Shown here piece after piece: positions 8,448 through 15,648 of a stretch of 64,000 nt of DNA. The position numbers and the translations under genes are program-made. The stretch is from contig CAYPPG010000043.1 of assembly GCA_964412555.1 (NCBI GenBank), forward strand, positions 1 through 64,000, read 5' to 3'. Origin of the DNA: CAYPPG01 sp964412555 (GTDB lineage: Bacteria > Hinthialibacterota > Hinthialibacteria > Hinthialibacterales > Hinthialibacteraceae). Position 1 is the first letter of the stretch; each line of letters starts with the position of its first letter. The notes under the pieces were generated by a model. It had not been told where the DNA came from. It saw only the letters and a list, made by a program, of their open reading frames with translations, and did not search any database.

Positions 8448-8665
8448 TTTGCGAGTTTTGTGGCGGTGAAACACAAAAAAAGAAAGTCAAGAAACAGCAT
8501 TGGCTTCAGGGAGAACTTTTTATTGTGGAAAACGTCGAGGCGGAGGTTTGCACAGAGTGTGGAGAACGCTACTTTCATGCGAAAACTCTTGACGAGTTGG
8601 ACCGGTATCTTTCCTCCGAACATGACGTGAAGAAACGGATTCAAGTTGAGATCGTGAATTTCTAA
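8444..8665 (+). CDS. YgiT-type zinc-finger antitoxin (full-length copy)
   Basis: A 73-residue protein with zinc-binding CEFC (residues 3-6) and CTEC pairs. Its C-terminal part (LDELDRYLSSEHDV, KKRIQVEIVNF) is what the copy at 5437 has lost, and a decayed copy of this same end occurs at 9660-9744. It overlaps the DUF4258 stop by four bases. The predicted role is neutralising the DUF4258 protein; there is no DNA-binding domain, so the RHH protein upstream may regulate the operon. Confidence 0.78.
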   Translation: MICEFCGGETQKKKVKKQHWLQGELFIVENVEAEVCTECGERYFHAKTLDELDRYLSSEHDVKKRIQVEIVNF

Positions 8666-8796
8666 GAGATATATGCGCACACACCTGTTAAAAGATTAGT
8701 CGCATATTCCGCTTTTCTGCGTAAATAATCATTCTATTCCAGATGTTTGATTCCGAACCGTACATGTGATAAAATTCCTGATGGAGGTGAATGATC

Positions 8797-9000
8797 GTGA
8801 ATGATGCAGCACAATCCAACACACTGATCGAAGAAGCAGTTGAGATTTCCAGTCATCCCAAATCGACCGAAGAAATCCTTGGTTCTCTAAAAACCTTGCT
8901 TCAAGGGGATGAATTGGAACATAGGGAAACATTCGAATTTCTCAAACAAGCATTGGATGAAGACCGTCCATCCACTCGGCATCTTTTTTCATCGAAATGA
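8797..9000 (+). CDS. Small antitoxin-like partner of the PIN toxin
   Basis: A 67-residue, mostly helical acidic protein of no recognised domain. The GTG at 8797 is preferred over the in-frame ATG at 8791 because the perfect GGAGGTG site at 8783-8789 leaves 7 bases before the GTG but only one before the ATG. Its stop overlaps the ATG of the PIN gene at 8997 (ATGA), the usual order of antitoxin then toxin. Similar families occur as antitoxins of PIN proteins. A decayed copy lies at 7646-7769. Confidence 0.65.
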   Translation: MNDAAQSNTLIEEAVEISSHPKSTEEILGSLKTLLQGDELEHRETFEFLKQALDEDRPSTRHLFSSK

Positions 9001-9437
9001 TTCTATTGCTTGACACCGGACCACTAGGATTGATTACGAATCCCCGCGCATCGGAGAAAACATTGGAATGTTATCATTGGCTTGAGTCGATGATCATCAA
9101 TGGAATTCACGTCTATATGCCGGAAATCAGCGATTACGAAGTAAGACGGGAACTCCTGCGTGCCGATAAAAAAGAGGGGATTTCTCGGCTCGATATTCTA
9201 AAAAAAACGATAAGGTATTTGCCGATTACGACGCCGGTTATGTTGAAGGCCGCTGAACTATGGGCACAAGCCAGAAAGAGTGGTCAACCAACGGCTGATC
9301 CAAAAGCACTGGATTGTGATGTGATTTTGGCCGCTCAAGCGTTGATCGTGAATGGAATTGTCGCCACAGAAAACGTGGGGCATTTGTCTCGTTTTGTAGA
9401 GGCGAGAATCTGGCGTGAGATAAAAGGAACAGAATAG
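8997..9437 (+). CDS. PIN-domain ribonuclease toxin (VapC-like)
   Basis: A 146-residue PIN protein. Acidic active-site residues are visible: Asp6 in LLLDTGPL, Glu48 in ISDYEVRRE, Asp106/Asp108 in ALDCDVILA, and a final polar position in TENVGHLS (Asn126). PIN toxins cleave RNA using Mg2+. It is coupled to the small gene at 8797 by a four-base overlap. It is the only intact PIN copy in this island; a stub of another is at 5616. Confidence 0.85.
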   Translation: MILLLDTGPLGLITNPRASEKTLECYHWLESMIINGIHVYMPEISDYEVRRELLRADKKEGISRLDILKKTIRYLPITTPVMLKAAELWAQARKSGQPTADPKALDCDVILAAQALIVNGIVATENVGHLSRFVEARIWREIKGTE

Positions 9438-9485
9438 GGATTTATTGTCATTTGGTTATTCATTGATTTCACAATTCGAACAACC

Positions 9486-9511
9486 TTATTCGGATAATCT
9501 CAGCCCGTGAC
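9486..9511 (+). repeat. Duplicated leader of the RHH antitoxin gene
   Basis: The bases just before the truncated RHH copy match the leader of the intact gene at 7805-7829 (shared TAATCTCAGCCCGTGA). The palindromic operator seen at 7777-7803 is not present here, so the duplication boundary lies between the operator and this point. Confidence 0.65.
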
Positions 9512-9679
9512 ATGAACCAAAGAGTAACAAGAAAATATGCCGAAAAATTAAAAAAAATACCGACTTTCAAGACTGAAGACGAAGAACGTGAATTTTGGGC
9601 TAGCCATGACTCGACGGAATATATTCAATGGAATAAAGCCAAGAACGCTATTTATACACCAAGACTCTTGACGACCTAG
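9512..9679 (+). pseudogene. Truncated copy of the RHH antitoxin (N-terminal part only)
   Basis: A 55-codon frame beginning MNQRVTRKYAEK is nearly identical to residues 1-45 of the protein at 7830. It then runs out of frame into a YgiT gene end and stops at 9677-9679. The DNA-binding ribbon-helix-helix is lost. If translated, it would keep the toxin-binding half without autoregulation, but no expression signal beyond the copied leader is seen. Confidence 0.75.
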
Positions 9680-9744
9680 ATGAGTATCTGTTGTCCGAGT
9701 AAGATATCAAGAAACGGATTCATGTTGAAATCGTTTCTTTCTAA
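9660..9744 (+). pseudogene. Remnant 3' end of a YgiT-type zinc-finger gene
   Basis: The segment aligns to 8583-8671 (shared 'CTCTTGACGA', 'AAGAAACGGATTCA', 'TTTCTAAGAG'). The zinc-binding part is missing and an in-frame TAA interrupts the rest. Together with 9512-9679 it shows that a larger internal piece (RHH domain, DUF4258 and the zinc ribbon) was deleted from a duplicated RHH-DUF4258-YgiT unit. Confidence 0.75.
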
Positions 9745-9759
9745 GAGTCCTTTATTTTT

Positions 9760-10248
9760 TTACTTCGACACAGCAGTCAAACGACACCCATACCATGCGT
9801 TTACTTCATCCAGGACTCGTTGAATCTCATCATTTGTTATAGGTCGTGTATAAATTGGGGTCGGTTTAACGAGTTCGGGATTCCTGGATGAATTGACAAC
9901 CGGTTCAACGATCCAACCGAATCGTCCCCTATCAGTTATCATATCGAATACAAAAATACCAACCGGAAACGGATACTCTCCCACCCGACTCCGCAGCTGT
10001 TCCGAAAAATTTAGGGGTAGGCTACTATCCGGGCGTATGAAAGTTTGTAGATCAAGAGTTCCTTTCACCACAATTCCGAAAATACGCCCAGTCGTCTGAG
10101 AACTGGAGACCAGGAGATCCAAACCTTTGTCCGGAGTGTCATTGTGAATTATATTTACTTCGGAATACCGAGTCATCACCATGATGGCAAGTTGTTCAGC
10201 TCGCTTCGTAATATACCAAGGATCCTGCTTTGTTTTTTGAGTCATCAT
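9760..10248 (-). CDS. DUF4365-like protein
   Basis: A 162-residue protein. The central part has a nuclease-like pattern, GLDLLV followed by FGIVVKGT, which resembles the D...(E/Q)xK arrangement of DUF4365/PD-(D/E)xK proteins with Val in place of the usual Gln/Glu. The C-terminal PVGIFVFDM and GWIVEPVV segments also fit DUF4365. The ATG at 10248 was chosen because it overlaps the stop of the upstream frame (ATGA). Relatives are found in defence and mobile contexts, but no activity is established and the altered motif may mean it is inactive. Confidence 0.55.
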   Translation of the reverse strand: MMTQKTKQDPWYITKRAEQLAIMVMTRYSEVNIIHNDTPDKGLDLLVSSSQTTGRIFGIVVKGTLDLQTFIRPDSSLPLNFSEQLRSRVGEYPFPVGIFVFDMITDRGRFGWIVEPVVNSSRNPELVKPTPIYTRPITNDEIQRVLDEVNAWYGCRLTAVSK

Positions 10249-10547
10249 TTTATTTCTTCGTTGTCTTGAAAGGCAGTGGTTTTCCACAATTTTTTATGTT
10301 TCAGAGTATCCCAGAACAATTTGACCTCTTTGAATAGACATTGGCGTATTCCTGCATCTCGCAATGGATAGTCGGTAGTCAGGCTGGAAAGTGTATTATT
10401 TCTAGGAGATATAGCAGCGCAAATGTATGCTTCCTCCATTGGATCATCGATTCCAATCACATATGTTGGTAAACTGGCATCGACCAGTGCATTGTACCGA
10501 CTCTTCGCAACAGAAATTAATAGCCGTTTTCTCGTATTAATTCCTTT
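10245..10547 (-). pseudogene. 5'-truncated partner of the DUF4365-like gene
   Basis: An open frame on the minus strand runs from just after a TGA at 10548-10550 to the stop at 10245-10247. It reads ...RKRLLISVAKSRYNAL, then DASLPTYVIGIDDP and EEAYICAAISP, with no upstream ATG; the only candidate is a GTG at 10460 in the middle of a conserved-looking strand. The frame is coupled to the DUF4365-like gene by a four-base overlap. It looks like the 3' part of a longer gene whose start was lost. Family not identified. Confidence 0.5.
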
Positions 10548-10643
10548 TCAAATTCCAACCACCTCCCATCCTGACATCCCCCCAACCCCATGTTATCATA
10601 AACCCAAAAACAACCCCGCCGCCCCGCGGCACCAGGAGCCACC

Positions 10644-10973
10644 ATGAAAAACACCCGAAGAAATTTTCTAAAACTAGCCACCACCATCAGCGCATTCCCT
10701 GCGATTGTCCCGCCGACCGTCTTGGGCGCATCGGCCCCCAGCAACAAATTCACCATGGGCTTTATCGGCACCGGCAACAACGGCACCAACTGGCTGCGCG
10801 GATTTCTCCGCGATGAGCGCGTCCGGGTTCTCGCCGTCTGTGATGTGAACCGGGAAGGGCCTGGGTATTGGGACAACACCATTCGGGGGCGTGAACCGGC
10901 GAAGCGGATGGTCGACGATCATTACGGCGGAGTCGGTTGTGCGGCGTATGAAGATTTCCCCGCTTTGGATTAA
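10644..10973 (+). pseudogene. Truncated Gfo/Idh/MocA oxidoreductase with Tat signal
   Basis: A 109-codon frame with a twin-arginine signal (NTRRNFLKLA) and the start of a Rossmann fold: FTMGFIGTGNNG and VRVLAVCDVNRE. The family is normally about 430-480 residues, and the intact relative at 33059 shows the matching order (CIGMGGRG, VVAVCDVNRE). The frame stops after AYEDFPALD, before the catalytic EKP motif, and another gene begins 11 bases later. The first 109 codons are clean, so this is probably a recent truncation by rearrangement. Confidence 0.8.
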
Positions 10974-10984
10974 CCTATTCATCC

Positions 10985-12514
10985 ATGAATAAGACATACA
11001 ACTTCCCAATATCCCATAATCCAAACGGCATCGGCACATGCCATGATTCTCTCACCCGCCTCGATTGGACTGCGTTAATCCTTTTCACCATCACTGTCTT
11101 CATTATCACGTTGATCATCAATGAAAAAATTCTCCAAAATTTCCCAAATTCCGCCGATGAACACGCCTATTTATACCAAGCGAAAACATTCGCACTTGGC
11201 CGTATCTCCGTTCCAGCCCACCCCCTTCAGGAATTCTTCTCTCCCTTTTACATCCACACTCATAACGGCCGTGTTTTTTCTATCTTCCCCCCCGGCTGGC
11301 CTTTGATCCTGAGTGTCGGCGTGAAACTCGGATATCCGGAGCTCGTCAATCCGGTACTCGGCGCTTGTACGATTCCCCTTATATTTTTGTTAGCCAAAAT
11401 GCTTTGGGGCAAAACCGCCGCCTGGCTATCTGTAATCCTACTGGCCGCCTCCCCCTTCTTCCTTTTCAACAGCGCATCCTATTTTTCCCACCCCGCCTGT
11501 TTAGTAGGGATCATTGCAACAACACTCTTTTTCGTCTTATGGATACGAAACCATCATCCTCTTTGGGGATTCCTTGCCGGGCTTCTGTTTGGGGTAACTT
11601 TTTCCATACGCGAGTTGACAACGGTTGCGATGATGGCGATTCCCTTCACCGCTGTGCTTTTTAAAACAAAGCGCAAAATCATATTTTTGAGTGCCTTTCT
11701 CATCGGTTGTGCGCCGGGATTGCTCGCTTATCTATGGTATAACGCCTATTTGACGGGGACCTGGTTCGTACCGGTTCGTTTTTTAATGGAAGGCGAATGG
11801 CTCGGCTTTGGCTGGCATGAAAATCGCTTATTCGATTATTCGGAAAAATATTATTATAGTCCCATCGATGCTTTTTATCATTTATTCGTCAATGTAGGAC
11901 AATTATTCTATTGGACGTTTCCTCTTACTCCCATTCTTGCCGTTTGGGGCATGATCTTGTATCGAAAAAATATATGGCCGAAAGTAATAACACTATCATG
12001 CATCAGTTTGCCGTTTGTATATCTTCTTTATCCTTCCGCCGGCGGCAACCAATACGGCCCGCGTTTCTATTATGAATTGAGCGGTTTTTTATGTATGTTT
12101 GCATCTATAGGCGTGATTTCGATTGCACAAAGTTGTAAAAAATATTTAAAAAGACCTTTGTTTGCTCTTTTACTCCTTGTACTTCTAGTATTTTATGGAA
12201 TGGTTACAGTACAGATAGGAAAAGAACATAAAAAACAAATTCAATTGCGGCGAACGCTATACCGGTTAGTGGAACGGCGAAACATACCGTTTGCGGTTGT
12301 CATTGTCGGCAGCCCCAGCGGGGATATGACCCAAGGCGATTTGATTCGCAATCCTCCCCTGCTTTCGGAAGCGGAAGTGCTTTATGCATGGGACCTTGGC
12401 GTGAAAAATCGTGAATTGTTTCCCGCATTTCCGAACCGTTCGTTCTATTATTTTGGATATGATGATGTCCAATCCAGCTATTATCTGGTTCCTGCCGATC
12501 CTAAGAAACGTTAG
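10985..12514 (+). CDS. GT39/ArnT-like membrane glycosyltransferase
   Basis: A 509-residue polytopic membrane protein. After a first membrane helix (about 30-47), the loop has the acidic pair of the GT-C/PMT_2 family, NSADEHAY (Asp58, Glu59). About ten further hydrophobic helices follow to residue 405, then a soluble C-terminal domain. GT39-like enzymes transfer a sugar from a polyprenyl-phosphate donor to protein or lipid on the periplasmic side; donor and acceptor are unknown. The gene's last codons run into the first unit of the 79-bp tandem repeat, so its C-terminus may have been altered by the repeat. Confidence 0.75.
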   Translation: MNKTYNFPISHNPNGIGTCHDSLTRLDWTALILFTITVFIITLIINEKILQNFPNSADEHAYLYQAKTFALGRISVPAHPLQEFFSPFYIHTHNGRVFSIFPPGWPLILSVGVKLGYPELVNPVLGACTIPLIFLLAKMLWGKTAAWLSVILLAASPFFLFNSASYFSHPACLVGIIATTLFFVLWIRNHHPLWGFLAGLLFGVTFSIRELTTVAMMAIPFTAVLFKTKRKIIFLSAFLIGCAPGLLAYLWYNAYLTGTWFVPVRFLMEGEWLGFGWHENRLFDYSEKYYYSPIDAFYHLFVNVGQLFYWTFPLTPILAVWGMILYRKNIWPKVITLSCISLPFVYLLYPSAGGNQYGPRFYYELSGFLCMFASIGVISIAQSCKKYLKRPLFALLLLVLLVFYGMVTVQIGKEHKKQIQLRRTLYRLVERRNIPFAVVIVGSPSGDMTQGDLIRNPPLLSEAEVLYAWDLGVKNRELFPAFPNRSFYYFGYDDVQSSYYLVPADPKKR

Positions 12515-12850
12515 GGTATGGATTTTCTCACGGGAGTTGAAAGATGCGGCCAGGGATGGCCGCGCTCCCAGGTTGATCTTAAAAAACGTTTGGGAATGAT
12601 CTTTTCCTACGGGGGTTGAAAGATGCGGCCAGGGATGGCCACGCTCCCAGATTGATCCTAAGAAACGTTTGGGAATGATCTTTTCCTACGGGGGTTGAAA
12701 GATGCGGCCAAGGATGGCCGCGCTCCCAGGTTGATCTTAAAAAACGTTTGGGAATGATCTTTTCCTACGGAGGTTGAAAGATGCGGCCCGGGATGGCCGC
12801 GCTCCCAGGTTGATCCTTAGGAACGTTTGGGAATGGACTTTCTCACCCAA
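12497..12850. repeat. 79-bp tandem repeat, about 4.5 units
   Basis: The anchor ACGTT(T/A)GGG recurs at 12508, 12586, 12665, 12744 and 12823, giving periods of 78, 79, 79 and 79. Each full unit contains a hairpin GCGGCCA-GGGA-TGGCCGC. A single copy of the hairpin part is at 54848-54884. The rest of the interval to the ilvE start at 12956 holds no gene. Confidence 0.9.
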
Positions 12851-12955
12851 CGTCTTGATTTCTTTCTCCTTTGATATGGAAAAAGGATCATGTAGACTTT
12901 ACAACAAATGAATGCTCATTCCGTCAGGATTTTAGGAGAAAGCGGTTTATAGATT

Positions 12956-13876
12956 ATGTGCAATACAATTCCGGCTATTTCAATCAATGGAAACCCTGTC
13001 ACGAAAGACGAAGCGAAGATTTCGGTTTTTGATCACGGGTTCTTGTATGGGGACGGAGTTTTCGAGGGAATTCGCGTATATGGGAACAAGATATTCCGAG
13101 GGGATAAACATATAGCTCGCTTGTTTCGCTCTGCAAAAGTACTAGACTTACATATAGGATGGAGTTCCGAAGCGTTGATCGACGAAATACGAAAGACCGC
13201 CAGAACTTGGGCGGAAAAAAATGGGGTTGATTTACAGCGGAATCAAGATCCACTTTATGTGCGTGTTGTCGTGAGCCGTGGAGACGGCGACCTGGGATTG
13301 GACCCGCGAAAATGCCCCACACCGAACGTGATCATCGTGGTCGACCGCATCAAACTCTATCCGAAAGAACAATATGAAAATGGCTTGGCACTGGTCACGA
13401 CCGCCATTCGGCGGAATTTACCCGATGCACTGCCCCCTCAAGTCAAATCATTGAACTACTTGAGCAATGTGTTGGCCAAATTGGACGCCAATCGGGAAAA
13501 CGCGGCAGAAGCCATATTTTTCAATACGCAAGGGTATGTTGCGGAAGCGACGGCAGACAATTTGTTTATCGTGAACCAAGGAGAAGTGATTACTCCCCCT
13601 ATTTCGGATGGGGCACTTCCCGGCATCACTCGCGAAGCGGTCCTGGAATTGGCGGCTGCAAACGGCATCCCCCATCGGGAATGGCACGTGACGATGGCTG
13701 ATTTGTTTTGTGCGGAGGAATGTTTCTTGACCGGTACGGCCGCGAGAGTGGTTCCTGTCACAGCCATCAATGCAAGAAAGATCGGCACGGGACTCCCCGG
13801 TCCGATTACACGCCAATTGATGAGCGCGTTCGTGGAATTAACGCAACAAGACGGAATTGATATTTACGAGAACTAG
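12956..13876 (+). CDS. ilvE: Branched-chain amino acid aminotransferase
   Basis: A 306-residue fold-type IV PLP aminotransferase of the usual IlvE length. It interconverts valine, leucine or isoleucine with the 2-oxo acids in the cytoplasm. Visible motifs: SVFDHGFLYGDGVFEG near residues 23-38, and the PLP lysine in KSLNYLSN (Lys164), followed by EA.ADNLF and GALPGITR. A D-amino-acid transaminase or ADC lyase is possible from the same fold, but the length and the GVFEGIR motif favour IlvE. It is first in a co-oriented block, 24 bases before mcsA. The AGGAG site at 12933 is rather far (about 17 bases) from the ATG. Confidence 0.88.
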   Translation: MCNTIPAISINGNPVTKDEAKISVFDHGFLYGDGVFEGIRVYGNKIFRGDKHIARLFRSAKVLDLHIGWSSEALIDEIRKTARTWAEKNGVDLQRNQDPLYVRVVVSRGDGDLGLDPRKCPTPNVIIVVDRIKLYPKEQYENGLALVTTAIRRNLPDALPPQVKSLNYLSNVLAKLDANRENAAEAIFFNTQGYVAEATADNLFIVNQGEVITPPISDGALPGITREAVLELAAANGIPHREWHVTMADLFCAEECFLTGTAARVVPVTAINARKIGTGLPGPITRQLMSAFVELTQQDGIDIYEN

Positions 13877-13900
13877 GAACGAACCACAAGGGGAACGATT

Positions 13901-14419
13901 ATGATTTGCGAGGTTTGCAAAAAAAAACCGGCGAAAATTCACGTAACCCAAATCAAAGATCAACAAAAAGTGACGATACATATCTGCCAAGACTGCGCGC
14001 ATGCAAAAGGGGTTGCGGGTCCGGCGATCAACACTTCTTTTTCTGTGGAACAACTGTTGACCGGAATGATGAAGGCGCAAGCAGGTGAAGGAGAGACCGC
14101 AACCATGCAGCAAACATGCACCTCTTGCGGATTGACCTATCGCGCTTTCAAGGAAAGCGGCCGCTTGGGCTGCTCCCTCTGTTACGATACGTTCGCCGAT
14201 CAACTACGCCCACTTCTGCAAAAAGTACAAAAAGATATTCGCCATACCGGAAAAGTACCCCATAAAGGAGACGCAAATCTGGTCATGCGAAGAAACATTT
14301 CCGACTTGCGATTCCAACTCAAAGAAGCGGTCAATCAGGAAAATTTTGAATTGGCGGCTCAACTCCGCGACCAAATAAGGCAAATTGAAGAAAACATCGA
14401 CGAATCGAATAACGAGTGA
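13901..14419 (+). CDS. mcsA: McsA, zinc-binding activator of arginine kinase McsB
   Basis: A 172-residue protein with four zinc-type CxxC pairs (CEVC, CQDC, CTSC, CSLC) and a C-terminal UVR coiled coil (LKEAVNQENFELAAQLRD). McsA binds and activates McsB in the protein-arginine phosphorylation pathway that marks damaged proteins for ClpCP. The start has a strong AAGGGG site upstream. Its stop is followed by mcsB with at most 35 bases between them. No ctsR repressor gene lies upstream, unlike the Firmicute operon; ilvE occupies that place. Confidence 0.92.
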   Translation: MICEVCKKKPAKIHVTQIKDQQKVTIHICQDCAHAKGVAGPAINTSFSVEQLLTGMMKAQAGEGETATMQQTCTSCGLTYRAFKESGRLGCSLCYDTFADQLRPLLQKVQKDIRHTGKVPHKGDANLVMRRNISDLRFQLKEAVNQENFELAAQLRDQIRQIEENIDESNNE

Positions 14420-14454
14420 CAGTATCGAGCGTTTTACCAGACAGGCATAAAGCT

Positions 14455-15519
14455 ATGGAATTACCCCAAAAATACATCGACGAATGCGGTTGGCTGAAAT
14501 CCGACAAAAAACAAAATGATCTGGTGATCAGTTCCCGAATTCGGCTGGCTAGAAATATCGAAGGATTTCCCTTCTCTCAATGGGCCTCTTCCTCCGATCT
14601 CAAACGGATCGCGGAACAAGTGAAGGAAGCGAGCAGCCAAAGTTCCCATTTAAAGAACGCCACGATCTACAGCATTGAAGAACTGGAACCGGTGGATCGG
14701 CATTTTCTGGCCGAACGCTACATGATCAGCCAAGAATTCGCGAAAAGCGGAATTGAACGGTATGTAGCGATTACCTCGGAGCAAACGTCCTCTTTGATGA
14801 TCAATGAAGAAGATCACATTCGAATGCAGGTACTGATGGCAGGCTCGAATCTAACCAAAACATGGGAACAAATCAACGCAATCGACAATGAACTTGAATC
14901 GGTTCTCAACTTTTCTTTTTCCAATACCTATGGTTTTTTAACCGCCTGTCCGACCAATTTGGGAACGGGCATTCGCTGCTCCGTTATGGTTCATCTCCCG
15001 GCATTGGTTATGTCCCGCAAAATCGAAAAAGTGTTGAGCGCCGTCACTCAAATCGGATTGACCGTACGAGGTCTTTCGGGCGAAGGCAGTGAAATTACCG
15101 GCAACTTGTTCCAGATTTCCAACCAATGGACATTGGGCATCAGCGAAACGGAAACGATCGGAAAAATTGAACGCATCTTGAATCAAATTATCGAACAGGA
15201 ACGCCAAGCCCAAAAACAAATGCAGGAAGAGAATCGAGTCTCTCTTGAAGATCGTGTTTGGCGCGCCTATGCAGTCTTACGCTATGCAAAAGTGGTCAGC
15301 TCCAATGAAGCGGTCGAACTTCTTTCATCGCTTCGCTTAGGCAAAAACATCGGGATTTTGGAATCCCCCTCTTATGATCAATTGAACGAAATGCTGATTA
15401 TGCTCCGCCCGGCACATTTGCAAAAACGCGCCGGAAAACAATTGTCGATGGTTGAACGGGACGAATATCGGGCGGAACTGATTCGCCGATGGCTGGAGAA
15501 CGGACATCCAACGCCATAA
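14455..15519 (+). CDS. mcsB: McsB, protein-arginine kinase
   Basis: A 354-residue phosphagen-kinase-like protein that phosphorylates arginine side chains to tag proteins for ClpCP. Motifs: SSRIRLARN near the N-terminus, NEEDHIRMQ, and GTGIRCSVMVHLP. The RDEYRA hexapeptide at 335-340 fits the RDxxRA motif that forms the phospho-arginine allosteric pocket in Firmicute McsB. The ATG at 14455 gives the normal N-terminus; a GTG at 14416 overlapping the mcsA stop would add 13 residues and cannot be excluded. Confidence 0.93.
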   Translation: MELPQKYIDECGWLKSDKKQNDLVISSRIRLARNIEGFPFSQWASSSDLKRIAEQVKEASSQSSHLKNATIYSIEELEPVDRHFLAERYMISQEFAKSGIERYVAITSEQTSSLMINEEDHIRMQVLMAGSNLTKTWEQINAIDNELESVLNFSFSNTYGFLTACPTNLGTGIRCSVMVHLPALVMSRKIEKVLSAVTQIGLTVRGLSGEGSEITGNLFQISNQWTLGISETETIGKIERILNQIIEQERQAQKQMQEENRVSLEDRVWRAYAVLRYAKVVSSNEAVELLSSLRLGKNIGILESPSYDQLNEMLIMLRPAHLQKRAGKQLSMVERDEYRAELIRRWLENGHPTP

Positions 15520-15538
15520 CACGATTGCGATATACCCA

Positions 15539-15556
15539 ATTGTTGTACAATATAAT
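15539..15556 (+). promoter_or_regulatory. Candidate clpC promoter with overlapping inverted repeat
   Basis: In the 129-bp mcsB-clpC gap, a perfect -10 TATAAT (15551-15556) is overlapped by the inverted repeat ATTGT-TGT-ACAAT (15539-15551). The -35 is poor: TTGCGA lies 20 bases upstream. An internal, repressor-controlled clpC promoter is plausible. Confidence 0.4.
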
Positions 15557-15648
15557 AATTACAGAGAATTACTCCGCACAAAAAACATACCTACAATTTG
15601 CGGAGATGGCGGGGTGTTTGCCCGTCATGGTGTTAGGAGAAATGAATT

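Noticed and set aside
12411..12599. Frame giving KDAARDGRAPRL at the repeat start
   Set aside because: It reads through the 79-bp repeat in an alternative frame of the glycosyltransferase gene; no independent support.
12497..12850. Tandem repeat as a possible CRISPR array
   Set aside because: The units are contiguous 79-bp copies without unique spacers; the same applies to the arrays at 32705, 34528 and 47013.
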